NCBI RefSeq assembly: GCF_029433095.1 | Contig: NZ_JARNTX010000002.1 | Coordinates: 558,001-622,000 of the forward strand | Source: Hymenobacter sp. YC55 | Lineage (GTDB): Bacteria; Bacteroidota; Bacteroidia; Cytophagales; Hymenobacteraceae | Direction of reading: 5' to 3' | DNA: 64,000 nucleotides | Part shown: positions 1-9,430 of the stretch, piece after piece | Position numbering within the stretch: the stretch's first letter is position 1 | Layout of the letters: every line of letters begins with the position of its first letter | The notes under the pieces: model-generated | Seen by the model: only the letters and a program-made list of their open reading frames with translations | The model's database searches: none | Told to the model about the DNA's origin: nothing | Position numbers and translations under genes: made by a program

Positions 1-738
1 CAGCAAGTTAACTCCCTGCTTTGTGTGGGGCTCGACCCCGTCGGCGACGACGCGCAAGTGGAAAACCGCCTGGCCGAAGTCATTGAGCAGACAGCGGAAT
101 ACGCAGCGGCCTTCAAGCCCAACCTGGCTTTCTTTCTGAGCCGGCCGGGTGGAGTGGAACTGTTGCAGCGCACAGTGCAGCGGATTCCGACGGAGGCACT
201 GGTGATTCTGGACGGTAAGTTCGGCGACATTGCTAACACCGCCGACCACTACGCCCGCTTCGCCTACGACGTAGTCGGGGCCGATTCGGTGACGGTCAAC
301 CCCTATATGGGTGATGATTCCATTGTTCCCTTCGCCCGCGAAAGCAAGATGGTATTCGTGCTGGCCAAAACGTCCAACAAGCCTGCGCACTCCCTGCAAG
401 ATATAACCCTCACCCAGGGCGGCACCCTCGCCGACTACACCACCGGTGTGGCGCAGGAACTCAACGAGCAGCACCACAACATCGGGCTGGTAGTAGGCGC
501 TACCAATGCCGAAGCCGTAGCCCGCATCCGGAGCATCAGTGCCCAGCAGTGGTTCTTGGTACCCGGCATCGGTGCCCAGGGCGGCGACTTGGCAGCCACC
601 TTGAATGCTGGTTTGCGCGCCGACGGGCAGGGTCTGCTGATTAACGCCTCGCGAGCTATCTGGCAAGCCTCAGATGCCGCAGCCGCGGCTAAAGAACTGG
701 CCGCTCAAATTAACCAGCTGCGGCCGGTAGGCGTCTAG
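1..738 (+). CDS. pyrF: Orotidine 5'-phosphate decarboxylase, 5' end missing
   Basis: Catalyses the last step of UMP synthesis, decarboxylation of OMP to UMP, in the cytosol. The frame is open from base 1 and already reads NSLLCVGLDPV, the conserved N-terminal strand of the longer (type 2) PyrF family, so the true start lies left of the window. The catalytic Lys-Asp cluster is visible as LDGKFGDIANT near base 220, and a phosphate-binding VPGIGAQGGD segment follows near base 570. The gene ends 63 bases before pyrE, which catalyses the preceding step, so the two are probably co-transcribed. Confidence 0.93.
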   Translation, partial: QQVNSLLCVGLDPVGDDAQVENRLAEVIEQTAEYAAAFKPNLAFFLSRPGGVELLQRTVQRIPTEALVILDGKFGDIANTADHYARFAYDVVGADSVTVNPYMGDDSIVPFARESKMVFVLAKTSNKPAHSLQDITLTQGGTLADYTTGVAQELNEQHHNIGLVVGATNAEAVARIRSISAQQWFLVPGIGAQGGDLAATLNAGLRADGQGLLINASRAIWQASDAAAAAKELAAQINQLRPVGV

Positions 739-801
739 CTTCAGTTGGAATGCTGAGTGCCAGCCGTTGTAACTTCTTGAATTTATATACCTGAACACCT
801 C

Positions 802-1407
802 TTGACTACCACCCTTACCCCCGAAACCCTAGAGCAGCAACTAGTGCAGGAAGATGCCCTGTTGCGCGGCCACTTCCGGCTTTCCTCCGGCTTGCATTCC
901 GATACCTACGTGCAGTGCGCCCGTTTCCTGCGCCGCCCCGATTTGGCCGGACCGGCCGCGGCTGAGCTAGCAGAACAGTTGCGGGCCGCTGGCTTGCAGC
1001 CCGATGTGGTGGTAGGTCCGGCCATGGGCGGCGTGGTGATTGGCTACGAGTTGGCTCGCCAACTCGGCGTGCCGGGCATCTTCACGGAGCGCGACGATTC
1101 CGGGCAGATGACCTTGCGCCGGGGCTTCACGGTGGAGCCGGGGCAGAAAATAGTTATTGCCGAAGACGTGGTAACTACCGGCAAGAGCACCAACGAAGTA
1201 GCGCGCGTGCTGGAAGGCTTGGGCGCGAAAGTTTTGGCCGTGGTAAGTTTAATTGACCGGACGGGTGGGAAAGCTGAGCTAACTTTTCCGAACTTTGCAC
1301 TGCTGCCGGTAACGGCGGCCACCTACGCACCCGATGATTGCCCGCTGTGTCGGGCAGGTATTCCGGTGGTGAAGCCCGGCAGTCGGCCGGAAAAAGCGTT
1401 TTCTTAA
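802..1407 (+). CDS. pyrE: Orotate phosphoribosyltransferase
   Basis: Transfers ribose phosphate from PRPP to orotate, giving OMP, the substrate of the upstream pyrF product. The protein has 201 residues, normal for the family. The PRPP-binding loop is seen as VIAEDVVTTGKST at about residues 114-126, and FRLSSGLHSDTYVQ near residue 25 is the usual N-terminal substrate region. Translation appears to begin at a TTG codon; there is no in-frame ATG before the conserved region. The C-terminal CPLCRAG segment has two cysteines. Confidence 0.93.
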   Translation: MTTTLTPETLEQQLVQEDALLRGHFRLSSGLHSDTYVQCARFLRRPDLAGPAAAELAEQLRAAGLQPDVVVGPAMGGVVIGYELARQLGVPGIFTERDDSGQMTLRRGFTVEPGQKIVIAEDVVTTGKSTNEVARVLEGLGAKVLAVVSLIDRTGGKAELTFPNFALLPVTAATYAPDDCPLCRAGIPVVKPGSRPEKAFS

Positions 1408-1530
1408 ACCTACTTCGGCGCAACCGGCGCAGGAGCAAGGCATTTTCGGCGTACTCTGCGCGGGTATGCTTCCTCACGGCTGCCAGTTGCGGCGCGTGGG
1501 AAACCCGAAAAATAGATAACCCATTTCCTT

Positions 1531-4500
1531 TTGGACTCTACCCAAAGAACTATTCAGCTTCTGCTCAAGCCCGGCCAACATGATGGCGAGGGCCAACGTG
1601 TGGCAGAAGTTGCCCAACGTCACCTTGGCCTCACGACTGGCCGGGTGCAAAGCACCGCCCTCTACACGGTGCGCTACCCCGTAACCGACGAGCAGTTGCG
1701 CGACTTCGCGACCCACTGCCTGCAAGACCCGGTGCTGCACGATGTGGCGCTCGACGAGTTCCGCCATGAGCCCACGTACAAGAGCTACATCCTGGTAGCC
1801 AAGCTGCCCGGCGTGACCGACGACGAAGGCATATCGGCGCAGAATGCCCTCGGCGACTTCCTGAACCAGCCCCTCGACACGCACACGCAGCACATCTTCA
1901 GCAAACGGCTGTACTTTCTGGAGCACGAGTTGCCCGCCGCCGACCTGCGCCGCTTAGCCGAAGAACTGCTCGGCAACAAGCTCATCAACCGCTTCGAATC
2001 CGGCCCCATAACCGACATCCGCGACTACACGCCGCGGCCCGGTGGTGGGGCCGAATCCATTACCAACCTGGTGCCGCTCACCAACTTGGCGGACAGCGAA
2101 TTGGTGCAGCTGTCGAAAGACAACCTGTACGCCCTCAACCTAGAGGAGATGCGGGTGGTGCGTGACCATTATGTGGCCATTGCCCCCGAGCGCCAAGCCG
2201 CTGGCCTGCCCGCTGACCCCACTGACTGCGAGCTGGAAATCATTGCCCAAACCTGGTCGGAGCACTGCAAGCACAAGGAGTTCAGCGCCGTTATCAAGTA
2301 CAAGGACGCGGACACCGGCGAAGAGCACGAAATCGACGGCCTGTTCAAGACCTATATCAAGAACGCCACCTCCGAAGTAGACCGCCAGTTGCGAGCCAAC
2401 GGCAACGACTGGCTGATTAAGGTGTTCAGCGACAACGCCGGCGCGGTGCGTATCAATCCCGAGTCGTTGTTTGTGTGGAAGGTGGAAACCCATAATTCGC
2501 CTTCGGCCATCGACCCGTACGGCGGGGCCATTACCGGTATCTTGGGCAACAACCGCGACCCATTGGCGACTGGTATTGGGGGCGCGCGGTTGCTGTTCAA
2601 TACCAACGTGTTGTGCTTCGGCAACCCTGAGTTCAACGGTACACTGCTGAGCAACCAACTGCACCCACGCCGCATTTTTGAAGGCGTGCGCAAGGGCATT
2701 GAGGACGGCGGCAACAAATCGGGCGTACCAACGGTAAACGGCGCCATCGTGTTCGACGACCGGTACGCGGGTAAGCCGCTGGTGTATTGCGGCACTGGCG
2801 CCGTGATGCCGATGCAGCTGGCCGGACTGGACTCGTGGGAGAAGAAGATTGACGCACAGGACCGCATCATCATGGCTGGCGGCCGGGTGGGCAAAGACGG
2901 TATCCACGGCGCCACGTTCTCTTCTATCGAGCTAGACGAAACATCACCGGCTACGGCCGTGCAAATTGGCTCACCGATTACGCAGAAGCTGGCCATGGAT
3001 TTCCTGGTGCTGGCTACGCGCCGCGGCCTAATCAAGTGCAGCACCGACAACGGTGCGGGCGGCTTGTCGTCCAGCATTGGCGAATTGGCCACCATCAGCG
3101 GCGGGGCCGTGGTGGAGCTAGAGAAAGTGCCACTGAAATATCCGGGGCTGCGGCCGTGGGAGATTTTCGTGAGTGAGTCGCAGGAGCGTTTCTCGCTGGC
3201 CGTGGAGCCCGCTAAGATGGACGAGCTGCTGGCGTTGGGCCGCGAAATGGAAGTGGAGCTGACCGATATCGGGTACTTCACCGCCGATGGCTACCTTGAC
3301 GTACGCTTTGATGGCGACTCAGTGGCCCGCCTGAACATGGAGTTCCTGCACAACGGCGTGCCGCGCAAAGTGCTGGAAGCCGAGTGGAGCAAGCCCCAAG
3401 CCGCGGAGCCAACGCTGCCCGCCACTACCGACTACACCGATGTTCTGACTCGTCTGCTCGGTAGCCTCAACATCTGCTCCCGCGAGTCGGTGATTCGGCA
3501 GTATGACCACGAGGTGAAGGGCCGCACCATCATCAAGCCGTTGATGGGGGCCACGGGCCAAGCCCCACAAGATGCCGCCGTGGTGCGCTTCAACTTCGAG
3601 AGTTGGGAAGGTGTGGCCGTGAGTAACGGCATCCTGCCCCGCTTCGGTGATTTGGACGCCTATCATATGTCGGCTGGTGCCTTCGATGAAGCGGTGCGCC
3701 AGATTGTAGCCGTGGGTGGCAAGCTGCCCAACTTGAGCTACGGCGACAGCAACTTCTGGTCGGTGAACGACAACTTCTGCGTACCCGATTCGGTGTACGA
3801 CGCCACCACCAACCCCGATGGTAAGCTCAAGCTAGCCAAGCTGGTCCGGATGTGCGAAGCCCTGCGTGACGCTACGGCCGCTTACTGCATCCCGCTCACC
3901 AGCGGCAAAGACTCGATGAAGAACGACTTCAAGGCCGACGGCGTGAAAATCTCCGTGCCGCCAACCGTTCTGTATTCAATGACGGCCAAAATTGAAGACG
4001 TCCGTCAGACTATCACCTCGGACTTCAAGCAGGCCGACGACGTTGTCTATCTGCTAGGCGAAACCTACGACGAACTCGGCGGCTCGGAGTTCTACCAGCT
4101 GTTCGGCGAGCTAGGCGCCAACGTGCCGCAAGTGCGCTTCGACAAAGCCAAGGAGCTCTACACCCTCATGGGCCAAGCCAACGACCAACACCTCATCCAG
4201 TCCTGCCACGACCTGTCGGATGGTGGCTTGGCAGTGGCACTGGCGGAAGCCACGTTCGGCCACGGCTATGGTGCTACGGTTGATTTGCCGGAAAGCCTGC
4301 CGGTACACGTGCAGCTGTTCTCGGAGTCGCACTCCCGGTTTGTGGCCACGGTAGCACCCGAAGATGTGGTGGCTTTCGAGCAGCACTTCGGAGCCCGCGC
4401 TACTCGCCTCGGGGTAGTTACGCCAGACAGCCAACTGACGGTGCGCCACGCGGGTCAGCCGGTACTTGCGGCCAGCACGGCCGTACTGCGCCACGAGTGG

Positions 4501-4566
4501 ACCAACGGCCCGGTGAACCGTATCATTGGCTTCGGCCAGCCAGTAGGAGAGGAGTCGGCTCGATGA
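1531..4566 (+). CDS. purL: Phosphoribosylformylglycinamidine synthase, synthetase subunit (large type without glutaminase)
   Basis: Fourth step of purine synthesis: ATP-dependent amidation of FGAR to FGAM, using ammonia from PurQ. At 1011 residues it is longer than the small PurL of Bacillus (about 740) and matches the E. coli large PurL minus its C-terminal glutaminase. The first about 90 residues look like a PurS-type domain, followed by the linker with WSEHCKHKEF near residue 245 and VETHNSPSAIDPYGGA near residue 320, then two tandem AIR-synthase-like halves. The start is a TTG preceded by no clear ribosome site. The stop overlaps the purQ start in ATGA. Confidence 0.94.
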   Translation: MDSTQRTIQLLLKPGQHDGEGQRVAEVAQRHLGLTTGRVQSTALYTVRYPVTDEQLRDFATHCLQDPVLHDVALDEFRHEPTYKSYILVAKLPGVTDDEGISAQNALGDFLNQPLDTHTQHIFSKRLYFLEHELPAADLRRLAEELLGNKLINRFESGPITDIRDYTPRPGGGAESITNLVPLTNLADSELVQLSKDNLYALNLEEMRVVRDHYVAIAPERQAAGLPADPTDCELEIIAQTWSEHCKHKEFSAVIKYKDADTGEEHEIDGLFKTYIKNATSEVDRQLRANGNDWLIKVFSDNAGAVRINPESLFVWKVETHNSPSAIDPYGGAITGILGNNRDPLATGIGGARLLFNTNVLCFGNPEFNGTLLSNQLHPRRIFEGVRKGIEDGGNKSGVPTVNGAIVFDDRYAGKPLVYCGTGAVMPMQLAGLDSWEKKIDAQDRIIMAGGRVGKDGIHGATFSSIELDETSPATAVQIGSPITQKLAMDFLVLATRRGLIKCSTDNGAGGLSSSIGELATISGGAVVELEKVPLKYPGLRPWEIFVSESQERFSLAVEPAKMDELLALGREMEVELTDIGYFTADGYLDVRFDGDSVARLNMEFLHNGVPRKVLEAEWSKPQAAEPTLPATTDYTDVLTRLLGSLNICSRESVIRQYDHEVKGRTIIKPLMGATGQAPQDAAVVRFNFESWEGVAVSNGILPRFGDLDAYHMSAGAFDEAVRQIVAVGGKLPNLSYGDSNFWSVNDNFCVPDSVYDATTNPDGKLKLAKLVRMCEALRDATAAYCIPLTSGKDSMKNDFKADGVKISVPPTVLYSMTAKIEDVRQTITSDFKQADDVVYLLGETYDELGGSEFYQLFGELGANVPQVRFDKAKELYTLMGQANDQHLIQSCHDLSDGGLAVALAEATFGHGYGATVDLPESLPVHVQLFSESHSRFVATVAPEDVVAFEQHFGARATRLGVVTPDSQLTVRHAGQPVLAASTAVLRHEWTNGPVNRIIGFGQPVGEESAR

Positions 4567-5456
4567 ACGACCAACACATGAACGATACCAGCCAGAAAGT
4601 CCAGGCCCTGATTCTCACGGGCTTCGGCATCAACTGCGAAGAAGAATACGCCGCGGCTTACCGCTTAGCGGGCGCCGAAGCAACCATCGTGCACCTCAAC
4701 CAAGTGCTGCACGGCCACGTCAGCATCCACGACTACGACATCCTGAACTTCCCCGGCGGCTTTTCCTTCGGTGATGATTTGGGCTCCGGCGTGGTACTGG
4801 CCAATAAGCTGCGCTACCGCAAAAACGCCGAAGGCCGCACGCTGCTTGATGATATCAAGGAGTTCGTGGCCAATGGCAAGTTTGTGATGGGCATCTGCAA
4901 CGGCTTCCAGGTACTGGTGAAGCTCGGGCTGCTCCCCAACCTGAGCGGCAACGTGACCCCCGAAGTAACTCTGACGCACAACGCCTCGGGCCGCTACGAA
5001 GACCGGTGGGTGCGGCTGAAAGTCAACCCGAAGTCGAACTCGCCTTTCCTCAAGGGCCTCGACACCATGGAAGTGCCTGTGCGCCACGGCGAAGGCCGCC
5101 TCATCATCTCGGGCACCGACACGCTGGCTCATATCGAAGAGCAGGCGCTCAACTGCCTGTCCTACACCGATTTCGACGGTTCGCCAACCGACGTGTACCC
5201 GCACAACCCTAACGGTGCCGACCTCAACTGCGCCGGCCTGACCGATACCACCGGCCAGGTATTCGGGCTGATGCCGCACCCCGAGGCGTTCCTCTCCTTG
5301 TATAACCACCCCGATTGGGCCCGGCGCAAGCGCCTCAACCTCGGTTTGAGTGAGGAAGGTGACGGGCTGCGCTTGTTCCGCAACATTGTGGAGCACGTGC
5401 AGAGCCAGCGCCAGACCGCCGTTTCGCCGCAGGAAGCCAGCCAGTTTTCATCTTAA
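4563..5456 (+). CDS. purQ: Phosphoribosylformylglycinamidine synthase, glutaminase subunit
   Basis: Class I glutamine amidotransferase that hydrolyses glutamine and feeds ammonia to PurL. It has 297 residues from the chosen start. The nucleophile is Cys112 in GICNGFQ, and the rest of the triad is His239 and Glu241 in GLMPHPEAF. A GTG 66 bases upstream also opens the frame, but the ATG that overlaps the purL stop codon (ATGA) is the better start because it gives translational coupling and begins shortly before the conserved VQALILTGFG strand. PurL plus PurQ together equal the length of the fused E. coli enzyme. Confidence 0.94.
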   Translation: MNDQHMNDTSQKVQALILTGFGINCEEEYAAAYRLAGAEATIVHLNQVLHGHVSIHDYDILNFPGGFSFGDDLGSGVVLANKLRYRKNAEGRTLLDDIKEFVANGKFVMGICNGFQVLVKLGLLPNLSGNVTPEVTLTHNASGRYEDRWVRLKVNPKSNSPFLKGLDTMEVPVRHGEGRLIISGTDTLAHIEEQALNCLSYTDFDGSPTDVYPHNPNGADLNCAGLTDTTGQVFGLMPHPEAFLSLYNHPDWARRKRLNLGLSEEGDGLRLFRNIVEHVQSQRQTAVSPQEASQFSS

Positions 5457-5499
5457 GATTCCCTCGCAGTTCATCGGCCTTCCCGTTGACACCTTTTCT

Positions 5500-6432
5500 A
5501 TGAACACCCTCAACCACTTCGATACCCCTCAGCTCGAGCTCCTGCACCGCGGCAAAGTCCGTGATTCGTACCGGGCCCCCTCGGGCGAGCGGCTCATCGT
5601 CGTTACCGACCGTTTGTCGGCCTTCGACTCGGTGCTGGAAACCCCGATTGCCCACAAAGGCGCGGTGCTGAACGGGCTGGCGGCTTTCTGGTTCGACAAA
5701 ACGCAGCACATCATTCCCAACCACGTTATCAGCCTGCTCGACCCCAACGTAACGTTGGCCAAGGAAGCCGAGCCGATTCGGGTGGAGATGGTGGTGCGCA
5801 ACTACCTCACGGGCTCGATGCTGCGCGGCTACCTGAATGGCCAGCGCACGTTCTCGGGCGTAACCGTGCCGGATGGATTGACCAAGCACCAGCAGTTCCC
5901 CGAGCCGATTGTAACGCCGACCACCAAAGAGGAGTCGGACCGTGAAATCACGCCCGAAAACTTGGTATCGGAAGGGTGGGTATCGGCTGAGCTGTACGAG
6001 AAGATGCGGGTGAAGGCGCTGGAGCTGTTCAACTTCGCTTCGCAGTGGATGGCGGAGCGCGGCATCATCCTGGTGGACACCAAGTACGAGTTCGGTTTGC
6101 TGAACGGTGAGCTGATTCTGATTGACGAAATCCACACGCCGGATTCGTCGCGGTTCTGGAGCGCCGAAGACTACTCCAAGAACCCGGAAACGGCCGAGCA
6201 GATGGACAAGGAGTACGTACGCCAGTGGCTGATTGCCAACAAGCAGGACGGCCAGTACCCCCGCGCCCTCACGCCCGAAGTATCGGCCGAAGCCACCCGC
6301 CGCTACCTCGATATCTACGAGCGTATCACGGGTGCTCCGCTGCAAACCGGCAACGGAACCACTACCGATGGCGACGTACAGGCCCGCCTCATAAGCAACC
6401 TAGTGCGCGCCGGCATCATGAAAGATGCCTGA
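5500..6432 (+). CDS. purC: Phosphoribosylaminoimidazole-succinocarboxamide synthase
   Basis: Condenses CAIR with aspartate to give SAICAR, using ATP. The 310-residue protein is of the longer form of the family. Recognisable segments are LLHRGKVRDSY at residues 14-24, RLSAFDSVL, the VEMVVRNYLTGSMLRGY block and LVDTKYEFGL. The frame is open 150 bases further upstream across the end of purQ, but the ATG at 5500 sits just before the conserved N-terminus and 43 bases after the purQ stop, so it was chosen. It belongs to the same + strand purine block. Confidence 0.95.
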   Translation: MNTLNHFDTPQLELLHRGKVRDSYRAPSGERLIVVTDRLSAFDSVLETPIAHKGAVLNGLAAFWFDKTQHIIPNHVISLLDPNVTLAKEAEPIRVEMVVRNYLTGSMLRGYLNGQRTFSGVTVPDGLTKHQQFPEPIVTPTTKEESDREITPENLVSEGWVSAELYEKMRVKALELFNFASQWMAERGIILVDTKYEFGLLNGELILIDEIHTPDSSRFWSAEDYSKNPETAEQMDKEYVRQWLIANKQDGQYPRALTPEVSAEATRRYLDIYERITGAPLQTGNGTTTDGDVQARLISNLVRAGIMKDA

Positions 6433-6448
6433 ACTTTCTTAAGCCGTC

Positions 6449-6835
6449 ATGGAAACCGCCGCTACTCCTAAGCAAATTGTGCTAGCCTACATCGAAGCGT
6501 ACAACCGCTTCGATGTGGACAGCATGGTGGCGGACCTACATGACGAGGTGGTGTTCAGAAACATCACCGGCGGCGAAGTAGACCTGACGACCACCGGCAA
6601 GGAAAGTTTCCGGCAGCAAGCCGAACAGGCCAAGCAGTATTTCTCTCAGCGGGAGCAGCGCGTCACCGATTGGCAAATAGCTGACAACCGCGTGGAAGTG
6701 CTGATTGACTACACCGGCGTGGCAGCCATCGAATTTCCGAACGGCTTGAAACCCGGCGACACCTTGCGCATGCAGGGCAAGTCGGTTTTCGAGTTGGAAG
6801 ACGGCAAGATTCTTTCAATCGAAGACATTAGCTAA
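6449..6835 (+). CDS. NTF2-like / SnoaL-type small protein
   Basis: A 128-residue protein with the pattern of a SnoaL-like NTF2 fold: an N-terminal helix (QIVLAYIEAYNRFDVDSM), then VADLHDEVVFRN and alternating strands ending in GKSVFELEDGKILSIEDIS. Such proteins may be small hydrolases, isomerases or simple ligand-binding cones; no catalytic pair can be assigned from sequence alone. It starts 16 bases after purC and ends 5 bases before the next gene, so it is part of the purine transcription unit, though nothing links it chemically to purine synthesis. Confidence 0.75.
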   Translation: METAATPKQIVLAYIEAYNRFDVDSMVADLHDEVVFRNITGGEVDLTTTGKESFRQQAEQAKQYFSQREQRVTDWQIADNRVEVLIDYTGVAAIEFPNGLKPGDTLRMQGKSVFELEDGKILSIEDIS

Positions 6836-6840
6836 TCGGG

Positions 6841-7368
6841 ATGAGCGGCCAGAAAGACGCGTTGCAGGTGGAAACCCAAGTCTTAAAGGCCACAGGGCCC
6901 GAGAGTCTGGTTCAGCTTGCTCGGCGTCCGGCCACACCCGCAGATTTCGAGGTTACGCTAGCTATTAAGAAGCAAGCCCTTGGTCCTTATATAGAGCAGG
7001 TGTGGGGATGGGAGGATGAGTTCCAACAAGCCTTTCACTCCGAGAACTTTAAGCCCAATAGCACCACGCTGCTCCTACACGAAGGACGAGAAATTGGCCT
7101 TGTGGAAGCGGCAGAAGAACCTGACAGCTTTTTCATTCAGAGCTTACTACTTACACCTGAATTTCAGGGTAAAGGAATTGGCACTGCTCTTTTAAACGAG
7201 TTTATAACGAAGGCTTTGGCAGCTAATAAGTCGGTTCGCCTGGATGTATTACAGGTGAACAAAAGCGCATTAAAGCTGTACCAAAGGCTTGGTTTCAAAA
7301 TACAGAACATCACAGAACTGACGTACCAACTGGTTCTCTCGGCACAACATGAAGTCAGCAACTCCTAA
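6841..7368 (+). CDS. GNAT-family N-acetyltransferase
   Basis: A 175-residue acetyl-CoA-dependent acyltransferase of the GNAT superfamily. The acetyl-CoA-binding motif A is clear as LTPEFQGKGIGTALLNEF at about residues 102-119, with the usual V/LNKSALKLYQRLGF motif B after it. The substrate is unknown. The first about 25 residues are less conserved and the true start might be slightly downstream. Its 3' end overlaps the purD start by 20 bases, which implies coupled expression with purD. Base composition is a little lower in G+C than in its neighbours, so it may be a later insertion in the block. Confidence 0.85.
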   Translation: MSGQKDALQVETQVLKATGPESLVQLARRPATPADFEVTLAIKKQALGPYIEQVWGWEDEFQQAFHSENFKPNSTTLLLHEGREIGLVEAAEEPDSFFIQSLLLTPEFQGKGIGTALLNEFITKALAANKSVRLDVLQVNKSALKLYQRLGFKIQNITELTYQLVLSAQHEVSNS

Positions 7369-8641
7369 AACCATAGTACTCCTCGGCGGCGGGGCCCGTG
7401 AACACGCCATGGCGTGGAAGCTGACCCGCGACGGGGCCACGGTGCACGTGCTGCCCGGCAATGGCGGCATTCCCAACAGCCACCCCGACATCAGCGCCAC
7501 CGATTTTCCGGCCGTGCAAAGCTTTTGTGAAGCCCACGACGTGAAGCTGATTGTGGTGGGCCCCGAGGCGCCGCTGGCGGCAGGCGTGACGGACTACTTT
7601 GCTGGTTCCGACATTCGGGTGTTCGGGCCGAGCAGGGCGGGAGCAGTGCTGGAAAGCTCCAAGGTGTGGAGCAAGAACTTTATGCGGCGGCACGGGGTGG
7701 CCACGGCCATGTCATGGCAGTACCGGAGCGACCAGCTGGACGAGGCTCGCGCTAAAGCGGCGGAGCTGGACGGGCAGGTAGTAGTGAAGTACGACGGCTT
7801 AGCGGCTGGCAAAGGCGTGTATGTGTGCTCCTCTATTGCGGAAGCCGAGCAGGCCCTTACCGATTTGCAGGCCGAGCACACCGGCTGGTTTAGCTTCCTG
7901 CTGGAAGAAAAACTGACTGGCCCCGAAATCAGTATCATTGGTATCACCGATGGCAACCGGATTCGGTTGCTGGCACCTTCGCAAGACCACAAGCAACTGC
8001 TGGCCGGCGACAAAGGCCCCAACACTGGTGGCATGGGCGCCTACTGCCCCGTGCCCTTCGCCGACGACAACATACTGGCCGCTATCCGCACCGACATAGT
8101 AGATCCGACCTTGCTCGGTTTGCAAAGTGAGCCGTTTGATTTCAAAGGCTTCCTGTATTTCGGCATCATGCTTTCGCCGCAGGGCCCGAAGCTGCTGGAA
8201 TACAACGTCCGTCTCGGCGACCCGGAAGCGGAAGTACTGCTGCCTGCTCTGGAAAGCAGCTTGCTCGAACTCATTGAAGCTACTCTCGATGGCAACCTGG
8301 CCCAAACCACTGTTTGGCAACGGCCCGGTTACTATGTGGGCGTGGTGCTGGCCTCGGGCGGCTATCCGGCCGCGAAGTTTCCTACCGGTTTCCCCATCAC
8401 CGGCCTCGATGAATTGCACCCCAACATTCTTGCTTTCCACGGCGCCACCCGTCAGCAAGGCGGCCAGCTGGTGACCAGCGGCGGCCGGGTAATGGTGCTA
8501 GTGGCCCATGGGCAGGAGCTGGAAGAGGCAGTGCAGCTTGTGTACAGCGAAGTAGGAAAAGTTAACTTTCAAGATGCTTATATTCGGAGTGATATTGGCC
8601 AACGGCCCACTCCCGAAATTGCTTTCAATCAAGTACGTTGA
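7349..8641 (+). CDS. purD: Phosphoribosylamine-glycine ligase (GAR synthetase)
   Basis: Second step of purine synthesis: ATP-dependent ligation of phosphoribosylamine and glycine. The 430-residue protein starts with the GGGAREHAMAW nucleotide/phosphate region at about residues 13-23 and carries the ATP-grasp core (VVKYDGLAAGKGVYVC, then NTGGMGAYCPVP and LEYNVRLGDPEAEVLLP). It begins inside the end of the acetyltransferase gene and its stop TGA overlaps the TTG start of purN, so it is translationally linked on both sides. Confidence 0.95.
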   Translation: MKSATPKTIVLLGGGAREHAMAWKLTRDGATVHVLPGNGGIPNSHPDISATDFPAVQSFCEAHDVKLIVVGPEAPLAAGVTDYFAGSDIRVFGPSRAGAVLESSKVWSKNFMRRHGVATAMSWQYRSDQLDEARAKAAELDGQVVVKYDGLAAGKGVYVCSSIAEAEQALTDLQAEHTGWFSFLLEEKLTGPEISIIGITDGNRIRLLAPSQDHKQLLAGDKGPNTGGMGAYCPVPFADDNILAAIRTDIVDPTLLGLQSEPFDFKGFLYFGIMLSPQGPKLLEYNVRLGDPEAEVLLPALESSLLELIEATLDGNLAQTTVWQRPGYYVGVVLASGGYPAAKFPTGFPITGLDELHPNILAFHGATRQQGGQLVTSGGRVMVLVAHGQELEEAVQLVYSEVGKVNFQDAYIRSDIGQRPTPEIAFNQVR

Positions 8642-9309
8642 GCCAGTTACCAAACCATAGCGCTGCTGAAACGTCGGCTCCCGGCTCTCTTCTCGTCAAA
8701 GAAGGGGAACAGTTGGACGCACCCAAACGCTTAGCCATTTTGCTTTCGGGCCGGGGCTCCAACATGGTGGCCTTGGTAAAAGCTGTGCAGCACGGCGAGC
8801 TACACGGGCTGGCCGAAGTAGCCGTCGTGTTCAGCAACAAGCCCGATGCCCCTGGTCTAGCCACGGCGGCAGAGCTAGGCTGCCCAACAGCTAGCCTCGC
8901 CTCCCAAGGTCTCAAGCGTGCCGAATACGATGCCGAGGTAGTGAAACTGCTGCAAACCTACCAACCCGATTACGTGGTGCTGGCCGGCTACATGCGGATT
9001 TTGTCGCCGGTGTTCATTCAGGCGTTTGCGGGACGCATCCTGAATATACACCCGGCAGATACGCATCAGCATCAAGGACTTCACGCCTACGAATGGGCAT
9101 TTAATAACAAGCTTTCGGAAACCAAAATCACGGTACATATGGTTGATGAGGGCCTCGACACAGGTCCCATCCTGGCTCAGCGCACAGTGGATTTGCGCGG
9201 GGCCGACACGTTGTCGGAAGTGGAGCGGCGCGGGCTGATAGTGGAACACGAACTGTACGCTAACACGCTTGCTAAGCTGCTTCGCAGTGAATTAAAAATT
9301 GAGAGTTAA
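8638..9309 (+). CDS. purN: Phosphoribosylglycinamide formyltransferase
   Basis: Third step of purine synthesis: transfer of formyl from 10-formyl-THF to GAR. The GAR-binding loop is LLSGRGSNM, and the catalytic Asn and His are in NIHPADTHQHQG near residues 138-149, with the catalytic Asp in EGLDTGPIL. The usual PSLLP loop after NIHP is replaced by ADTHQ, a variant I associate with part of the Bacteroidota. The TTG at 8638 overlaps the purD stop; a second TTG at 8713 sits nearer the conserved region, so the first 25 residues are doubtful. The last codons and stop lie inside a palindromic repeat. Confidence 0.88.
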   Translation: MSQLPNHSAAETSAPGSLLVKEGEQLDAPKRLAILLSGRGSNMVALVKAVQHGELHGLAEVAVVFSNKPDAPGLATAAELGCPTASLASQGLKRAEYDAEVVKLLQTYQPDYVVLAGYMRILSPVFIQAFAGRILNIHPADTHQHQGLHAYEWAFNNKLSETKITVHMVDEGLDTGPILAQRTVDLRGADTLSEVERRGLIVEHELYANTLAKLLRSELKIES

Positions 9310-9421
9310 AAATGAAAAATGGTCATTAAAGACCGTCATGCTGAGCGCAGCCGAAGCATGACGGTCAGAGAAGACACAGTTCACCGCTCAATTTTTAGTT
9401 TTTAACTCTCAATTTCTAATT
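9290..9421. repeat. Nested palindromic element between purN and purF
   Basis: A compact element of 132 bases with two nested inverted repeats. Outer arms of 23 bases (9290-9312 and 9399-9421) match with one mismatch. Inner arms of 12 bases (9331-9342 and 9355-9366) match perfectly around a 12-base loop. The left outer arm contains the purN stop codon, so the last residues of PurN (LKIES) are encoded by the repeat. The 25 bases at 9334-9358 recur exactly at 54,240-54,264. It resembles short palindromic or MITE-like elements; it could also form an mRNA hairpin between purN and purF. Confidence 0.8.
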
Positions 9422-9430
9422 GAACTCGCC

